Source: Cellulomonas sp. Y8 (lineage in GTDB: Bacteria > Actinomycetota > Actinomycetes > Actinomycetales > Cellulomonadaceae). Taken from it: 64,000 nucleotides of DNA. Position 1 is the stretch's first letter, and the number at the start of each line of letters is the position of its first letter. The notes beneath the pieces were generated by a model. That model did not search any database and was not told the origin of the DNA. It worked only from the letters and a program-made list of their open reading frames with translations. The translations under genes were made by a program, and so were the position numbers. Shown here in pieces: positions 46,258 to 55,425 of this stretch. The stretch is from the NCBI RefSeq assembly GCF_008033115.1, contig NZ_CP041203.1, positions 2,356,001-2,420,000 of the forward strand. Reading direction: 5' to 3'.

Positions 46258-46708
46258 ATGGTCTCGGAGGACGCGCAGGTCTACGTGATCTCGGTCGCCG
46301 CCGAGCTCGCGGGCATGCACCCGCAGACCCTGCGGCAGTACGACCGGCTCGGGCTGGTGCAGCCCGGCCGCACCCGCGGGCGCGGCCGCCGGTACTCGCT
46401 GCGCGACATCGCGACGCTGCGCGAGGTGCAGCGGCTCTCCCCAGGAGGAGGGCGTGAACCTCGCCGGCATCAAGCGGATCCTCGAGCTCGAGTCCGAGGT
46501 CGACCGGCTGCGGCGCCAGGTGGAGTACCTGCGCGCGTTCGCGGAGCCCGGCAGGCGGGTGTTCACCGCCCACCCGTCCGGCGACGTCGTGGCGATGGGC
46601 CGCGGGCAGCGCCGGCGCGGGTCCGCGGACGGCGCCGCGCCCGCCGAGGACCCGAGGGCCGTGGGCGCGCGCGGGGCGATCGTGCTCTGGCGGCCGGGTG
46701 CGCGCTGA
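46258..46708 (+). pseudogene. hspR: Heat-shock repressor HspR (MerR family), one frameshift
   Basis: A MerR-type winged helix-turn-helix repressor. [54 protein letters not shown] precedes the break, and [30 protein letters not shown] (coiled-coil dimer helix) follows it. The CCCC at 46439-46442 has one C too many; with three, the junction reads [11 protein letters not shown] and the protein is 149 residues. ATG at 46258 has GGAGG at 46245-46249. HspR binds HAIR sites with DnaK as co-repressor, and such sites precede dnaK. If the shift were real, heat-shock genes would be derepressed. Confidence 0.9.
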
Positions 46709-47693
46709 GCGCCGGGTGGACGTCGCGCGCAAACCCGTGGCGGCGCTGGCCCGTGCGGTGCTCGCGGGGACCCTCGCGCTGACCGTCGCGGCGTGCACGC
46801 CCGACGGGCGCGACGGGCGGGCGACCGAGGTCCACGCACCGTCGCCGACCGCGGCGCCCACCGGCCCCGCGCCCGCCGCCGCGCCCGCCGACCTCACCTC
46901 CGTGGTCGAGGTCGACCTCACGACGCTCGAGCGGTCGACCGGCTACCGCGTCGGCGTCTACGCCCGCGACACCGGCAGCGGCGACACCGTGACGTACCGG
47001 GCCGACGAGCGGTTCGGCTACGCGTCGACGCTCAAGGCGCTCGCGGCCGGCGAGGTGCTGGCGGGGCAGCCCGCGTCGGTGCTCGACCGGCCGCTCACCG
47101 TGACCGCCGAGGACGTCGCGGACGTGGGCCACGCCCCGGTCACCGCCGACGCGGCGGGCACGGACCTCACGATCGGCGCGCTCGGCGGGGCGGCGGTCTC
47201 CGACAGCGACAACGGCGCGCTCAACGTGCTGCTCCGGCACCTGGGCGGGCCGGCCGCGCTGCAGGCGGCGCTGGCGGCGCGCGGCGACGCCACGACCCGG
47301 GTCGACGCCGCCGAGCCGGAGCTCAACCGGTTCACGCCGGGCGCCCCGGCCCGGACCTCCACCCCGCGCGCCCTGGCGGAGGGGTTGGCGACCTACGCCC
47401 TCGGCGACGCGCTCGGCCCCGCGGTGCGCGAGGCGTACGTCGGCTGGCTCACGGCCAGCACGACCGGGCTCGACGCCGTCCGCGCGGGCACGCCGGACGG
47501 GTGGGTGGTCGGCGACAAGACCGGCACCGCCGGTCGGTTCGGCTCCCGCAACGACGTCGCGGTCCTCTGGCCGCCCGGGCGCGCCCCGATCGTGCTGGCG
47601 GTGCTCACCGACCACCCGGACGAGGCCGCCGAGCCGGACGACGCCGTCCTCGCCGCGGCGGCCCGGTCCGTGCTCGCGGCCTACTCGGGCTGA
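46698..47693 (+). CDS. Class A beta-lactamase, lipoprotein
   Basis: A 331-residue serine beta-lactamase with every class A element. The nucleophile is Ser110-Thr-Leu-Lys113 (SxxK), the SDN loop is 170-172, the omega-loop is Glu206-Pro-Glu-Leu-Asn, and Lys274-Thr-Gly is the KTG box. The N-terminal signal ends in VAAC with Cys33, so it is likely lipid-anchored outside the cell. A Pro/Ala/Thr-rich linker (35-65) precedes the enzyme. It should hydrolyse penicillins or cephalosporins, but spectrum cannot be read from sequence. The first GTG overlaps the end of hspR; GTG at 46716 is another candidate start. Its stop overlaps the convergent AAA gene by 13 bases. Confidence 0.93.
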   Translation: MRAERRVDVARKPVAALARAVLAGTLALTVAACTPDGRDGRATEVHAPSPTAAPTGPAPAAAPADLTSVVEVDLTTLERSTGYRVGVYARDTGSGDTVTYRADERFGYASTLKALAAGEVLAGQPASVLDRPLTVTAEDVADVGHAPVTADAAGTDLTIGALGGAAVSDSDNGALNVLLRHLGGPAALQAALAARGDATTRVDAAEPELNRFTPGAPARTSTPRALAEGLATYALGDALGPAVREAYVGWLTASTTGLDAVRAGTPDGWVVGDKTGTAGRFGSRNDVAVLWPPGRAPIVLAVLTDHPDEAAEPDDAVLAAAARSVLAAYSG

Positions 47694-49111
47694 TCCGGCC
47701 CGGCCCCCAGCAGCGACCGGGTGACGCGCTGCGTGTCGTCCGTGAGCTCGGCGACCGCCGCGCGGAGGGCCGCGTCGTCCACGGTGCGGTCCTCCTCCGC
47801 GGCCAGCAGCACGGCGCGCCGGATCACCTCCTTCACGAACGACGCGGTCACGCCGGCCGTGGCCCCGGCCGCGTCGTCCAGCGCCCCGGGCGTGAGCGGC
47901 AGGCCGTCGGCGTAGAGGCGGAACAGCCGCAGCCGGGCGTCGTCGTCGGGCAGCGGGATCTCCACCGCGAGGTCCACCCGTCCGGGGCGCTGCGCCAGCG
48001 CCCGCTCCAGCAGGTCGGCGCGGTTGGTGGTGAGCAGGAACGCCACGTCGGCGTCCCCGCCCAGGCCGTCCATCGCGTCGAGCACCTCGAACAGCAGCGG
48101 CTGCGGACCGGCGTGCAGCGACCGGTCCTCGGAGATGAGGTCGACGTCCTCCAGCACGACGACGGCCGGTTGCAGCGCGTGCGCGGTCTCCGTGGCGAGC
48201 CGGACCAGGCCCAGCGACTGGCCCGCCAGCACGATGGCCGTGGTCCCCGCGTCGGCCCCGAGGAGGTGCCGGACCGTGTGGGTCTTGCCCGTGCCGGGCG
48301 GCCCGTAGAGCAGCACGCCGCGCTTGAGGTGCTGGCCGGCAGCCCGCAGCCGGTCGCGGTGCCGGGCGACCCCGAGCACCTGCCGCTCGACCCGCTCCAG
48401 GGTGCCCTCGGGCAGCACGACGTCCTCGGCCGGGACCCGCACCCGCGGCAGGAACGTCACCCCGCCCGCCGACTGGCCGTAGGGGCTGGGCGTGAAGCTC
48501 ACCACCTGGCCGCGCAGCACCGAGTGGCTCAGCATCGCCTCCCGGACCGCGGCCAGCGCGGCCGCCGCCGCGTCCTCGTTCGGCGACATCGCCTCGAGCT
48601 TCGCCTCCTGCCCCTGCTGGGGCGCGGCCGCCCGCTGCAGCAGGGCGACCGGCGCGCCCCCGAACCGGAACAGGTGCACGCCGAACGCGACGACCCGGCG
48701 GTCGGCGTCGGGTCCGACGGGCACGCGGACGTAGTCGACGGCGCCGACGGGGAACTGCGCCCACGCGCCGGAGTGCTCGACGATCTCGGAGAACGACGAG
48801 TGCCGGCGCTGCTCGCCGCCGCCGACCCCGACGAGCCGCCCGCCGCCGGCCGCACCGACCACGACCTCGAGCGCGACGTCGGCGTCGACCGCGCGGAGCG
48901 CCCCGACCTCTTCCGTCAGCACGGCCAGGCCGCGCGGGTCGGTGCCGAGGTGCTCGCGCAGCACCTCGGCGATCGGCGTGGCGTCGCCGGACCGCCGCCG
49001 CTGCGCGCGGTCGTTGACCCGCTCGATCAGCGTGCCGACGGCGTCGAGGAACGCGTCGGTGCGGGCAGGGTCCAGGTCGGGGGCCACGACCCCCGGGGTT
49101 CCGTCGGTCAT
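47681..49111 (-). CDS. AAA+ family ATPase
   Basis: A 476-residue protein. The N-terminal ~230 residues are an uncharacterised alpha/beta domain (RGLAVLTEEVGALRAVDADVA, FGVHLFRFGGAPVALLQR). A single classical AAA module follows, with Walker A YGPPGTGKTHTVRHLL, Walker B AVVVLEDVDLI, sensor-1 LLTTNRADLLERAL and arginine finger region AQRPGRVDLAVEIPLP. The pattern is near the FtsH/Cdc48 group but lacks a protease domain or membrane helix. It presumably remodels a protein partner. It is convergent with the beta-lactamase gene. Confidence 0.88.
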   Translation of the reverse strand: MTDGTPGVVAPDLDPARTDAFLDAVGTLIERVNDRAQRRRSGDATPIAEVLREHLGTDPRGLAVLTEEVGALRAVDADVALEVVVGAAGGGRLVGVGGGEQRRHSSFSEIVEHSGAWAQFPVGAVDYVRVPVGPDADRRVVAFGVHLFRFGGAPVALLQRAAAPQQGQEAKLEAMSPNEDAAAAALAAVREAMLSHSVLRGQVVSFTPSPYGQSAGGVTFLPRVRVPAEDVVLPEGTLERVERQVLGVARHRDRLRAAGQHLKRGVLLYGPPGTGKTHTVRHLLGADAGTTAIVLAGQSLGLVRLATETAHALQPAVVVLEDVDLISEDRSLHAGPQPLLFEVLDAMDGLGGDADVAFLLTTNRADLLERALAQRPGRVDLAVEIPLPDDDARLRLFRLYADGLPLTPGALDDAAGATAGVTASFVKEVIRRAVLLAAEEDRTVDDAALRAAVAELTDDTQRVTRSLLGAGPDQPE

Positions 49112-49188
49112 GGCCCGACGCTAGCCACCCGACCGGCTCGCGCGCGGGCGCTTTCCCGGACCGCGTTCGGGTGCGGCGGGGGACCGGG

Positions 49189-50004
49189 TCACGCCGCCTG
49201 GGCCGCGACCTCCTCGTGGACCAGGGCGGAGATCCGGCGCTTCAGGGCGTTGAACTCCGCGGAGGTCACGTCCCGCTCGCCCGCGAGGTCGATCGGGACG
49301 ATCTGCTTCACGTGGCCCGGGACCCCGTGCGACGCGCCGCCCGCCATCACCACGACGCGGTCGGCGAGGAACACGGCCTCCTCGATGGAGTGCGTGACGA
49401 ACAGGACGGTCGTGCCGGTCTCCCGGTGGATCCGGGAGAGCTCGCCCTGCAGCGTCGACCGGGTGAGGGCGTCGAGCGCGCCGAACGGCTCGTCCATCAG
49501 CAGCAGGGACGGGTCGTTGGCGAGCACCCGGGCGATGGCGACGCGCTGCTGCATGCCGCCGGACAGCTCGCTCGGGTACGTGTCCGCGAACCGGGTCAGG
49601 CCGACGGCGGCGAGGAACCGGTCGGTGCGCTCGGCCACGACGGAGCGCTGCAGCCGGGCCTGCTTCGGGCCGTACGCGATGTTCTCCCGGACGGACAGCC
49701 ACGGGAAGAGCCCGTAGTCCTGGAACACGACGCCGCGCTCCGGGTCGGGCCCGGTGACCGGGGCGCCGGCGACCGCGACGGTGCCGGACGTCGCGTCCTC
49801 GAAGCCGGCGAGGATCCGCAGCAGCGTGCTCTTGCCGCAGCCGGACGCGCCGACCACGCAGACGAACTCGCCGGCCGGGACCTCGAGGTCGACGTCGGCC
49901 ATCGCGGCCACGGAGCCGCCGGACCGGGTGGGGTACTGCTTGCCGAGACCGGCGACGCGCACGTCGGCGGGCTGGCGGGGGCGGACGGTGCCGATGCGGG
50001 GCAT
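49189..50004 (-). CDS. ABC transporter ATP-binding protein (nitrate/taurine/sulfonate type)
   Basis: A 271-residue ATPase of the SsuB/TauB/NrtD group. Walker A is GASGCGKSTLLRILAG, the Q-loop is VFQDYGLFPWLSV (the PW pattern of this subgroup), the signature is LSGGMQQRVAIARVL, Walker B is LLLMDEPFGALD and the switch is FVTHSIEEAV. It is the last gene of the GntR-atzF-ABC operon, so the imported compound is probably nitrogenous (urea-related). ATG start. Confidence 0.92.
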   Translation of the reverse strand: MPRIGTVRPRQPADVRVAGLGKQYPTRSGGSVAAMADVDLEVPAGEFVCVVGASGCGKSTLLRILAGFEDATSGTVAVAGAPVTGPDPERGVVFQDYGLFPWLSVRENIAYGPKQARLQRSVVAERTDRFLAAVGLTRFADTYPSELSGGMQQRVAIARVLANDPSLLLMDEPFGALDALTRSTLQGELSRIHRETGTTVLFVTHSIEEAVFLADRVVVMAGGASHGVPGHVKQIVPIDLAGERDVTSAEFNALKRRISALVHEEVAAQAA

Positions 50005-50035
50005 GGTCGTCTCCTGTCGGGTCGGGCGGGGCGCG

Positions 50036-50959
50036 TCAGGTCAGGGTGGGGCGGCCGCGGGTCGCGAGCGCGAGGAGGCCGGTGAGCAGGCGGTCGGCCA
50101 CGAAGCCGCACAGGCCGATGACGACCATCCCGGCGACGATCAGGTCGGTCTTCGACTGGTCGCGGGCCTGCGTGATCATGGCGCCGAGCCCGGTGTTGAT
50201 GCCGACGGTCTCGCCGACCACGAGGATCACCCACGCCAGGCCGAGGGCCACGCGCAGCCCGCTCGCGATCGACCGCATCGAGGCGGGCAGCACCACCTTG
50301 TAGAGGACCTGGGCCTTCTTGGTGCCGAGCATCGCGGCCGCCTCCAGGAGCCGCACCGGCACCTGGCGCACGCCGGCGATCGTGTTGAGCAGCACCGGGA
50401 AGAACGCCGCGAGGAACACCAGGAAGATCGCGGAGCCGTCGCCGTAGCCGATGATCAGCAGCGTCAGCGGCGCCCACGCGGTGACGGGGATCGGCCGGGC
50501 CAGGTTGACGGTCGGCTCCAGCATCCGGAACGCGAGCGAGAACCGGCCCATGACGACGCCGAGCGGCACCGCCAGGGCGACCGCCAGGGCGAAGCCGGCG
50601 AGCACGCGCTGCGTCGACGCCCACAGGTGGGCGAGCAGGGTGCCGCTGAACGCGTCGTCCACGATGCCGCCCACCGCCAGGTCGACCAGCCGGCGGCCGA
50701 CCTCCAACGGGGTGGGCAGGAAGCCCATCTTGATGCCGAACGGCAGCTCCCACGCCTGCTGCACGCCGACGGTCCACAGGACGAGGACGAGCGCGGGCAC
50801 GGGCAGCGCGAGCAGGAGCGGGCCGACGCGGGGGCGGCGACGGGCGGGGCGCTCCGGGCGCGCCGTCGCCGGGGCGGCGGACGCGGCGGTCCGCGCGGCG
50901 CCGGCGGGCGGCGCGGTGGCGGTCGCCGGGGCGGCCGGGGTGGCCTCGGTGCTGGTCAT
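50036..50959 (-). CDS. ABC transporter permease (SsuC/TauC-like)
   Basis: A 307-residue permease. An Ala/Pro-rich N-terminal ~55 residues precedes six helices. GRPTPLEVGRRL-like pattern (FLPTPLEVGRRLVD), IPVTAWAPLTLLIIGYGDGSAIFLVFLAAFFPVLLNTIAGVR and the EAA-type loop LLEAAAMLGTKKAQVLYKVVLP identify the nitrate/sulfonate/taurine class. It partners the downstream ATPase (31 bases away) and the upstream binding protein (about 60 bases). Confidence 0.92.
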   Translation of the reverse strand: MTSTEATPAAPATATAPPAGAARTAASAAPATARPERPARRRPRVGPLLLALPVPALVLVLWTVGVQQAWELPFGIKMGFLPTPLEVGRRLVDLAVGGIVDDAFSGTLLAHLWASTQRVLAGFALAVALAVPLGVVMGRFSLAFRMLEPTVNLARPIPVTAWAPLTLLIIGYGDGSAIFLVFLAAFFPVLLNTIAGVRQVPVRLLEAAAMLGTKKAQVLYKVVLPASMRSIASGLRVALGLAWVILVVGETVGINTGLGAMITQARDQSKTDLIVAGMVVIGLCGFVADRLLTGLLALATRGRPTLT

Positions 50960-51020
50960 GGGGTCTCCCTCGCGGGCGGGGTGCGCCGGCCCGGACGGGC
51001 GGGGCCGGCGCACCGGGTGG

Positions 51021-52007
51021 TCAGGAGTCGCCGCCGGCCTCGGTGGCCTCGACGAACGTGGTGTCGAGCAGCGCGTCCACGTCGACCTCGCCGTCGATCT
51101 GCTTCAGCAGGGCCATCTGCTCGACGAGTGCGCCGACCTGGGCCGCGTACTCGTCGTCGATCTCCCAGCGCGGCCAGATGTTCTGCACCGCGGTGTCGAC
51201 GACGGCCTGGTCGATGCCGAACTCGGCGACCACGCCGTCGGCCCAGGCCTGCGGGTCGGCGGCCATCTGCTCGGTGGCCCGCACGTGCGTGTCGACGACC
51301 TGCTGCACCAGCTCGGGGTCGCTCTCGACGAGCTCGCCGGTCGTGTACAGGCCGATGTTCACGCGGCCCACCGGGGTGTCGTACGGCGAGGCCACCTCGA
51401 CGGCGCCGGCCTGCAGCGCGGTCGACGGGCCCAGCTCGGCGGAGGCGAACGCGTCGATCCGCCCGGCCGCCAGCGCGCCGGCCATGTCGGAGAACGGCAG
51501 GTTGACGAGCTCGAGGTCGGAGTCGGCGTCCATCCCGGTTGCCTCGAGGGTGAGGCGGAGCAGGATCTCCTGCGACGAGCCCTGCGGGTACCCGACCGTC
51601 AGGCCGGCCAGCGACTCGACGCCGTCCAGGCCCTCGCGGCCGATGATGCCGGAGCCGCCGTCGGCCGCCGCGGCGACCACGACGACGTCCTGGCCCGCGG
51701 CCGCGCCGGACACCGCGGACGGCACGCCGGCGACGCCGAAGTCGATGTTGCCGCTGCTGACCACGGCGTTCTTGATGTCGGGCGAGGTGTCGAACTGCAC
51801 GACCTCGAACTCGACTCCCTCCGGCGCCAGGTCCGCGTAGAGGAACGGGGCGTAGAGGTGCGGCTGGCCCTTGAGGGTGCCGACGGTGACCACGGTGGGG
51901 CCGTCGCCGTCGGCCGGGGCGGCGCCCGCGGAGTCGGGGGAGCAGGCGGCGAGGCCGGCGACGAGCAGGACGGCGGAGGCGGTCACGAGGGGGCGGCTGA
52001 GGCGCAC
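51021..52007 (-). CDS. ABC transporter substrate-binding lipoprotein (nitrate/taurine type)
   Basis: A 328-residue binding protein with a lipoprotein signal ending LAAC (Cys22). The mature part has the NMT1/SsuA-like pattern: VGTLKGQPHLYAPFLYADLAPEG, VVQFDTSPDIKNAVVSSGNIDFGVAGVP and LAGLTVGYPQGSSQEILLR. The GTG start at 52007 is chosen because AGAAGAGAT lies upstream and it gives a compact signal peptide. The ligand is unknown; linkage to allophanate hydrolase suggests urea or a related amide. Confidence 0.9.
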   Translation of the reverse strand: MRLSRPLVTASAVLLVAGLAACSPDSAGAAPADGDGPTVVTVGTLKGQPHLYAPFLYADLAPEGVEFEVVQFDTSPDIKNAVVSSGNIDFGVAGVPSAVSGAAAGQDVVVVAAAADGGSGIIGREGLDGVESLAGLTVGYPQGSSQEILLRLTLEATGMDADSDLELVNLPFSDMAGALAAGRIDAFASAELGPSTALQAGAVEVASPYDTPVGRVNIGLYTTGELVESDPELVQQVVDTHVRATEQMAADPQAWADGVVAEFGIDQAVVDTAVQNIWPRWEIDDEYAAQVGALVEQMALLKQIDGEVDVDALLDTTFVEATEAGGDS

Positions 52008-52080
52008 GGGGATCTCTTCTCTCTCGGCGTGCAGGGGGCGGGAGGGGTCGGGTCGGGGGTCGTGAGGGGGGTGGCGCGGC

Positions 52081-53920
52081 CTACGGCTTCCGGTCCGGCC
52101 CACTCCGGTCGGCGGTGGCCGCGCCGGGAGCCGTGGGCAGGGCGGCGGCGCTCGCGGCGCGAGCCGCGCGCCACCCGCCGAGGTGCGTCACGTCCGTGGC
52201 GTCCGGCGCCGCACCCGGCTGGCCGACGAAGCCGACGAGCTCACGGCCGTCGTCGGTCCGGACGCGGCCGAGGCCGAGCGGCGCCGGGATCGACAGCAGG
52301 AGCCGGCCGAGGGCGTCGGGCGTGAGCAGCCACTCCTCGCCCTCCAGCGACCCGCCGGTCCCGGGGGGCGACGGCGTGCACCAGCGGCTTGGCCGGGGTC
52401 GTGGCGAGCGCGAGCATCCGGTAGTCGGGCGCGGTGCGGACCGGCCCGACCCAGCGGGCGCCGAGCGCCAGCAGCTCCGGGTGCAGCGGCTGCCCGCGGA
52501 GGTGCGCGCCGAACACGACGACCGGGACGCCCGCCGTCGGCAGGGGAGCGGGCGCGGGCGCGTCGGCGGCGGGCAGCGGGCGCCACCCGGCGTCGTCGGC
52601 CCGGCCGTCCTTCTCCAGCAGCGCGGCGAGGTCGAGCGCGACCTGGTCGTCGAACGCCCGGGTGAGGACGGTGGCCCCCGCCTCGCCGGCACCGGCCGGG
52701 CCGAGCGGCATCGCGACGCCCGCCATGTCGAACAGGTTGACGAAGTTGGTGAACACCCCGAGCCGCGCGTTCGTGGTCAGCGGAGCGGCGGCCACCTCCG
52801 CGAGCGTCGGGTGCTCCGGCGCGGTCGGCACCACGAGGGCGTCGCACCCGTCGAGCGCGGCGAGCGCCGTGGCCCGCAGGGCGGCGACCTCGTCCCGCGC
52901 CGCCTGGTACTCGGCCGCGGACACCCGGCCGGCGTCGGCGGCGATCCTGGCGACCGACGGGTCCGCGCCGTCCGGGTGCTCCGCGAGGTACGCGCCGAAC
53001 GCGGCGTACCGCTCCGCGACCAGCCCGCCGCCGTACAGCAGCCGGGCGGCGGCGAGGAACGGCGTGAGGTCGACGACCCGGGTGGTGGCGCCCGCCTCGA
53101 CGAGCCGCGCGACCGCGGCGTCGAACTGCGCCCGCACGCCCGGGGCGACCTCGGCGAGGTCGGAGTCGCGCGGCACCGCGACCACCGGCGCCGCGGGGGC
53201 CGCCAGCCGGACGTCCGCGGGCCAGGTGCGCGACGAGGGGTCGAGCGCGCTCGGCGCGGCCATCACGGCCATCGCCCGCCGGGCCAGGTCGAGGTCCTGC
53301 GCCAGCACCGTCACGCAGTCGTACGACGCGCACGCCGGCACCACGCCGTCCTTCGGCACCAGACCGAGCGTCGGCTTGATCCCGACGACCCGGTTGAACG
53401 CGGCGGGGACGCGGCCGGAGCCGGCGGTGTCCGTCCCCAGGGCCAGGTCGGCGATCCCGAGCGCGACCGCGACGGCCGAGCCGGAGGACGAGCCACCCGA
53501 CACCCGGTCCGGCGCCACGGCGCTCGCCACCGCGCCGTACGGGCTGCGGCTGCCGGTGAGCCCGGTCGCGAACTGGTCGAGGTTGGTCTTGCCCAGGACG
53601 ACGGCGCCGGCGGCGCGCAGCAGGTCCACGACGGTGGCGGACCGCGCGGCCACGACCTGGTGCGCGGGGTGCGCGGCGGTGGTCGGCAGGCCGGCGACGT
53701 CGATGTTGTCCTTGACGGCGAGCACCAGCCCGGCCAGCGGCAGCGCCTCTCCGGCGGCGAGCCGGGCGTCGACGGCGCGGGCCTCGTCCTCGACGTCGGC
53801 GCGGTCGCGGACCAGCGTCCACACGTCGGGGCGGCCGGCCGCGTCCAGGGCGGCGAAGGCGCGGTCGACGCGGTCGAGGGCGGTGCCGCCGGTGGTCGGG
53901 GTGGTGGTCGTGGCGGTCAT
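52081..53920 (-). pseudogene. atzF: Allophanate hydrolase, one frameshift
   Basis: An amidase-signature enzyme that splits allophanate to ammonia and CO2. The core has LAGLVLAVKDNIDVAGLPTTA with the catalytic Lys and GGSSSGSAVAVALG with the cis-Ser and nucleophile Ser. A C-terminal allophanate-hydrolase domain (VVFGAHLRGQPLHPELLALGARWVG) follows. The frame is lost at the six-G run at 52363-52368 (residue ~517). One base less restores HAVAPGTGGSLEGEEWLLTP and a 612-residue protein. Its ATG overlaps the gntR stop by 4 nt. Urea carboxylase, the usual allophanate source, is not in the window. Confidence 0.88.
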
Positions 53921-54660
53921 CGCTGCTCCTCGCGGGCCATCAGGCGGGTCATCTCCAGCGCGGCGGCGGCGCGCTCCATCACGACCTCCCGCGAGGCGCC
54001 GACGTGGGCGCGCAGCGCCTCCAGCGCCTGCGGCAGCCGGTCGCGCACCACGAGCTCGGCGATGCCGATGTGCTCGGCGATGGTGGCCGCCATCCGGTCC
54101 TCGGTGAGGTAGTCGTACATCCGCACCGACCGGATCCGGCGGTTCGTCTGCGCCAGCGCCTGGGTCAGCGCCGGGTTGCCGGAGGCGTCGAGGAGCGTGA
54201 AGTGGAACCGCTCGTCCTGGCTGACGAACCCGGCGTCCGGCGCCGGCCGGTCGTCGCGGAAGCCGTACCAGTGCGCGAGCTCGCCCTCGAGCCGGGTGCG
54301 GTCGTGGTGCACCGTCGGGTCCTCGAGCGCCCGGGTCAGGCCGCGCAGCTCGAGCGTGATCCGCAGCTCGTACAGGTCGGTCAGCTCGCGGAAGCTCGGC
54401 ACGTACAGGTGCAGGCCGCTCTCCCGCTTCACGACGATCCCGTCGGCCAGCAGCCGGGCCAGGGCCTCGCGCACCGGGGTCCGGGACACGCCGTGCCGCT
54501 CGGCCAGCCGCTCCTCCGTGAGCCGCTCGTACGGGGACACCCGGCCGCTCATCAGCTCGTCGCGGATGGTCAGGTAGACGCGCTCGCGGCGGGAGGTGGC
54601 GGACCCCTCGGGGCCGGCCGCGGCTGCCTGTCCCGCGCCGGGGACCACGTCTGTACTCAT
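53917..54660 (-). CDS. GntR family (FCD-type) regulator of the allophanate/ABC operon
   Basis: A 247-residue regulator. The winged-helix domain (VYLTIRDELMSGRVSPYERLTEERLAERHGVSRTPVREALARLLADGIV) is followed by a helical FCD ligand domain (ELYDLRI-like LTDLYELRITLELRGL, RFHFTLLDASGNPAL). The ATG at 54660 is preferred over one at 54684 because a perfect palindrome lies between them. The protein probably binds that palindrome and controls itself and the downstream atzF-transporter genes; its stop overlaps the atzF start, so they share a transcript. Confidence 0.88.
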   Translation of the reverse strand: MSTDVVPGAGQAAAAGPEGSATSRRERVYLTIRDELMSGRVSPYERLTEERLAERHGVSRTPVREALARLLADGIVVKRESGLHLYVPSFRELTDLYELRITLELRGLTRALEDPTVHHDRTRLEGELAHWYGFRDDRPAPDAGFVSQDERFHFTLLDASGNPALTQALAQTNRRIRSVRMYDYLTEDRMAATIAEHIGIAELVVRDRLPQALEALRAHVGASREVVMERAAAALEMTRLMAREEQR

Positions 54661-54661
54661 G

Positions 54662-54673
54662 TCTGTATACAGA
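54662..54673 (-). promoter_or_regulatory. GntR operator
   Basis: TCTGTATACAGA is a perfect 12-bp palindrome immediately before the GntR start. The TGTATACA core is a common FCD-regulator site. With the start only two bases away and no Shine-Dalgarno, the message may be leaderless and the site would overlap the -10 region. Confidence 0.7.
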
Positions 54674-54764
54674 ACCGGGTACATGTTTCCGCACGTGGCG
54701 ATGGATGTTGCGGGCAGGTGACGATCAGCGCGGGGGCCGACAGCTGCTCACCGCGCCCGCGCGC

Positions 54765-54809
54765 GCGAGGGGCGGAGGCGCGCGCGAGAGGCGGAGGCGC
54801 GCGCGAGGG
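54765..54809. repeat. 19-bp GC-rich tandem repeat
   Basis: Two 19-bp units (54765-54783 and 54784-54802) of GCGAGRGGCGGAGGCGCGC and a partial third lie between the gntR operator and a long palindrome. They differ at one base. No coding sense is apparent. Confidence 0.7.
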
Positions 54810-54841
54810 CCCCGGGGGGGCTTGCGCGGGGGGCCCGGGTT

Positions 54842-54896
54842 GAGTGGAAGGTTCTGACGGACACGCCGACGGCGTGTCCGTCAGAACCTTCCACTC
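54842..54896. repeat. Long palindromic element, family 2, copy 2 (perfect)
   Basis: A perfect palindrome with 27-bp arms around a single central A. It starts GAGTGGAAGGTTCTGACGG and turns at ACACGCCG-A-CGGCGTGT. It matches the imperfect copy at 27430-27492. It lies in the ~765-bp space between divergent gntR and nrdH, so it is not placed as a simple terminator for either. Confidence 0.85.
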
Positions 54897-55092
54897 CAGA
54901 GGTGCGAGCCAGCCGGGTCGACCGGCTGACGCGACCGTCGGGCCGGCGTGCCGCGACACGCCGGTGGGCGCACGACACGCCGTCCCGCGACGAGGTCCCG
55001 CCCGGCTCCGCGGGCGACGTGCGTCACCCCGCCGTGCGGGTGAAACGCGCCCGTCCACATGTGCGTCGCCCTGTGCGTGACCTGGGGACACC

Positions 55093-55205
55093 TGTGGACG
55101 AGCAGGCCTTCCAGCAGGCCTCGCCACGCGGGGGAGTGTCAGTGGTCGCCCGTAGCCTGTGGATGAAGTCGGACACCGGGACGGCGGTGCACAGCCTGTG
55201 GAAAC
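55093..55205 (+). other. TGTGGA motif cluster upstream of nrdH (possible DnaA-like sites)
   Basis: TGTGGACGA (55093), TGTGGATGA (55158) and TGTGGAAAC (55197) each follow CC in the nrdH leader. They resemble degenerate DnaA boxes (complement of TTATCCACA). DnaA is known to affect nrd genes in some bacteria, but none matches the consensus fully. The same kind of cluster precedes the TIR gene. Confidence 0.35.
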
Positions 55206-55217
55206 GACATGTGTGTA

Positions 55218-55265
55218 ACACCAGCCCTAGTGGTCTCTTGCCGGACGCACCACTAGGTGTAGTGT
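55218..55265 (+). promoter_or_regulatory. nrdHIEF promoter with paired NrdR-like boxes
   Basis: Box 2 (CCACTAGGTGTAGTGT, 55250-55265) matches the NrdR consensus ACACWATATATWGTGT at 13 of 16 positions. Box 1 (ACACCAGCCCTAGTGG, 55218-55233) matches at about 10. They are offset by 32 bp, about three helical turns, as in characterised NrdR operators. A -35-like TTGCCG (55238-55243) and -10-like TAGTGT (55260-55265) with 16-bp spacing sit within them. NrdR with ATP/dATP would repress when dNTPs are plentiful. Confidence 0.8.
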
Positions 55266-55425
55266 CGTGACTCGCCGCTGGACGAGGGGCCCGGGGACGT
55301 CGAGAGACGCCCGACCGGCCCGGCCGCAGCGGCCCGAGAGCGGCACCACAGCACCACCAGCAGCATGCGGGGCGGGCGCGGGGGCGCACGTACCAGCCAG
55401 GCCTTTTCACACCGGGGAGACAGCG

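Noticed and set aside
55093..55205. A replication origin suggested by TGTGGA motifs
   Set aside because: Too few and too degenerate for oriC, with no dnaA, dnaN or AT-rich unwinding region nearby.
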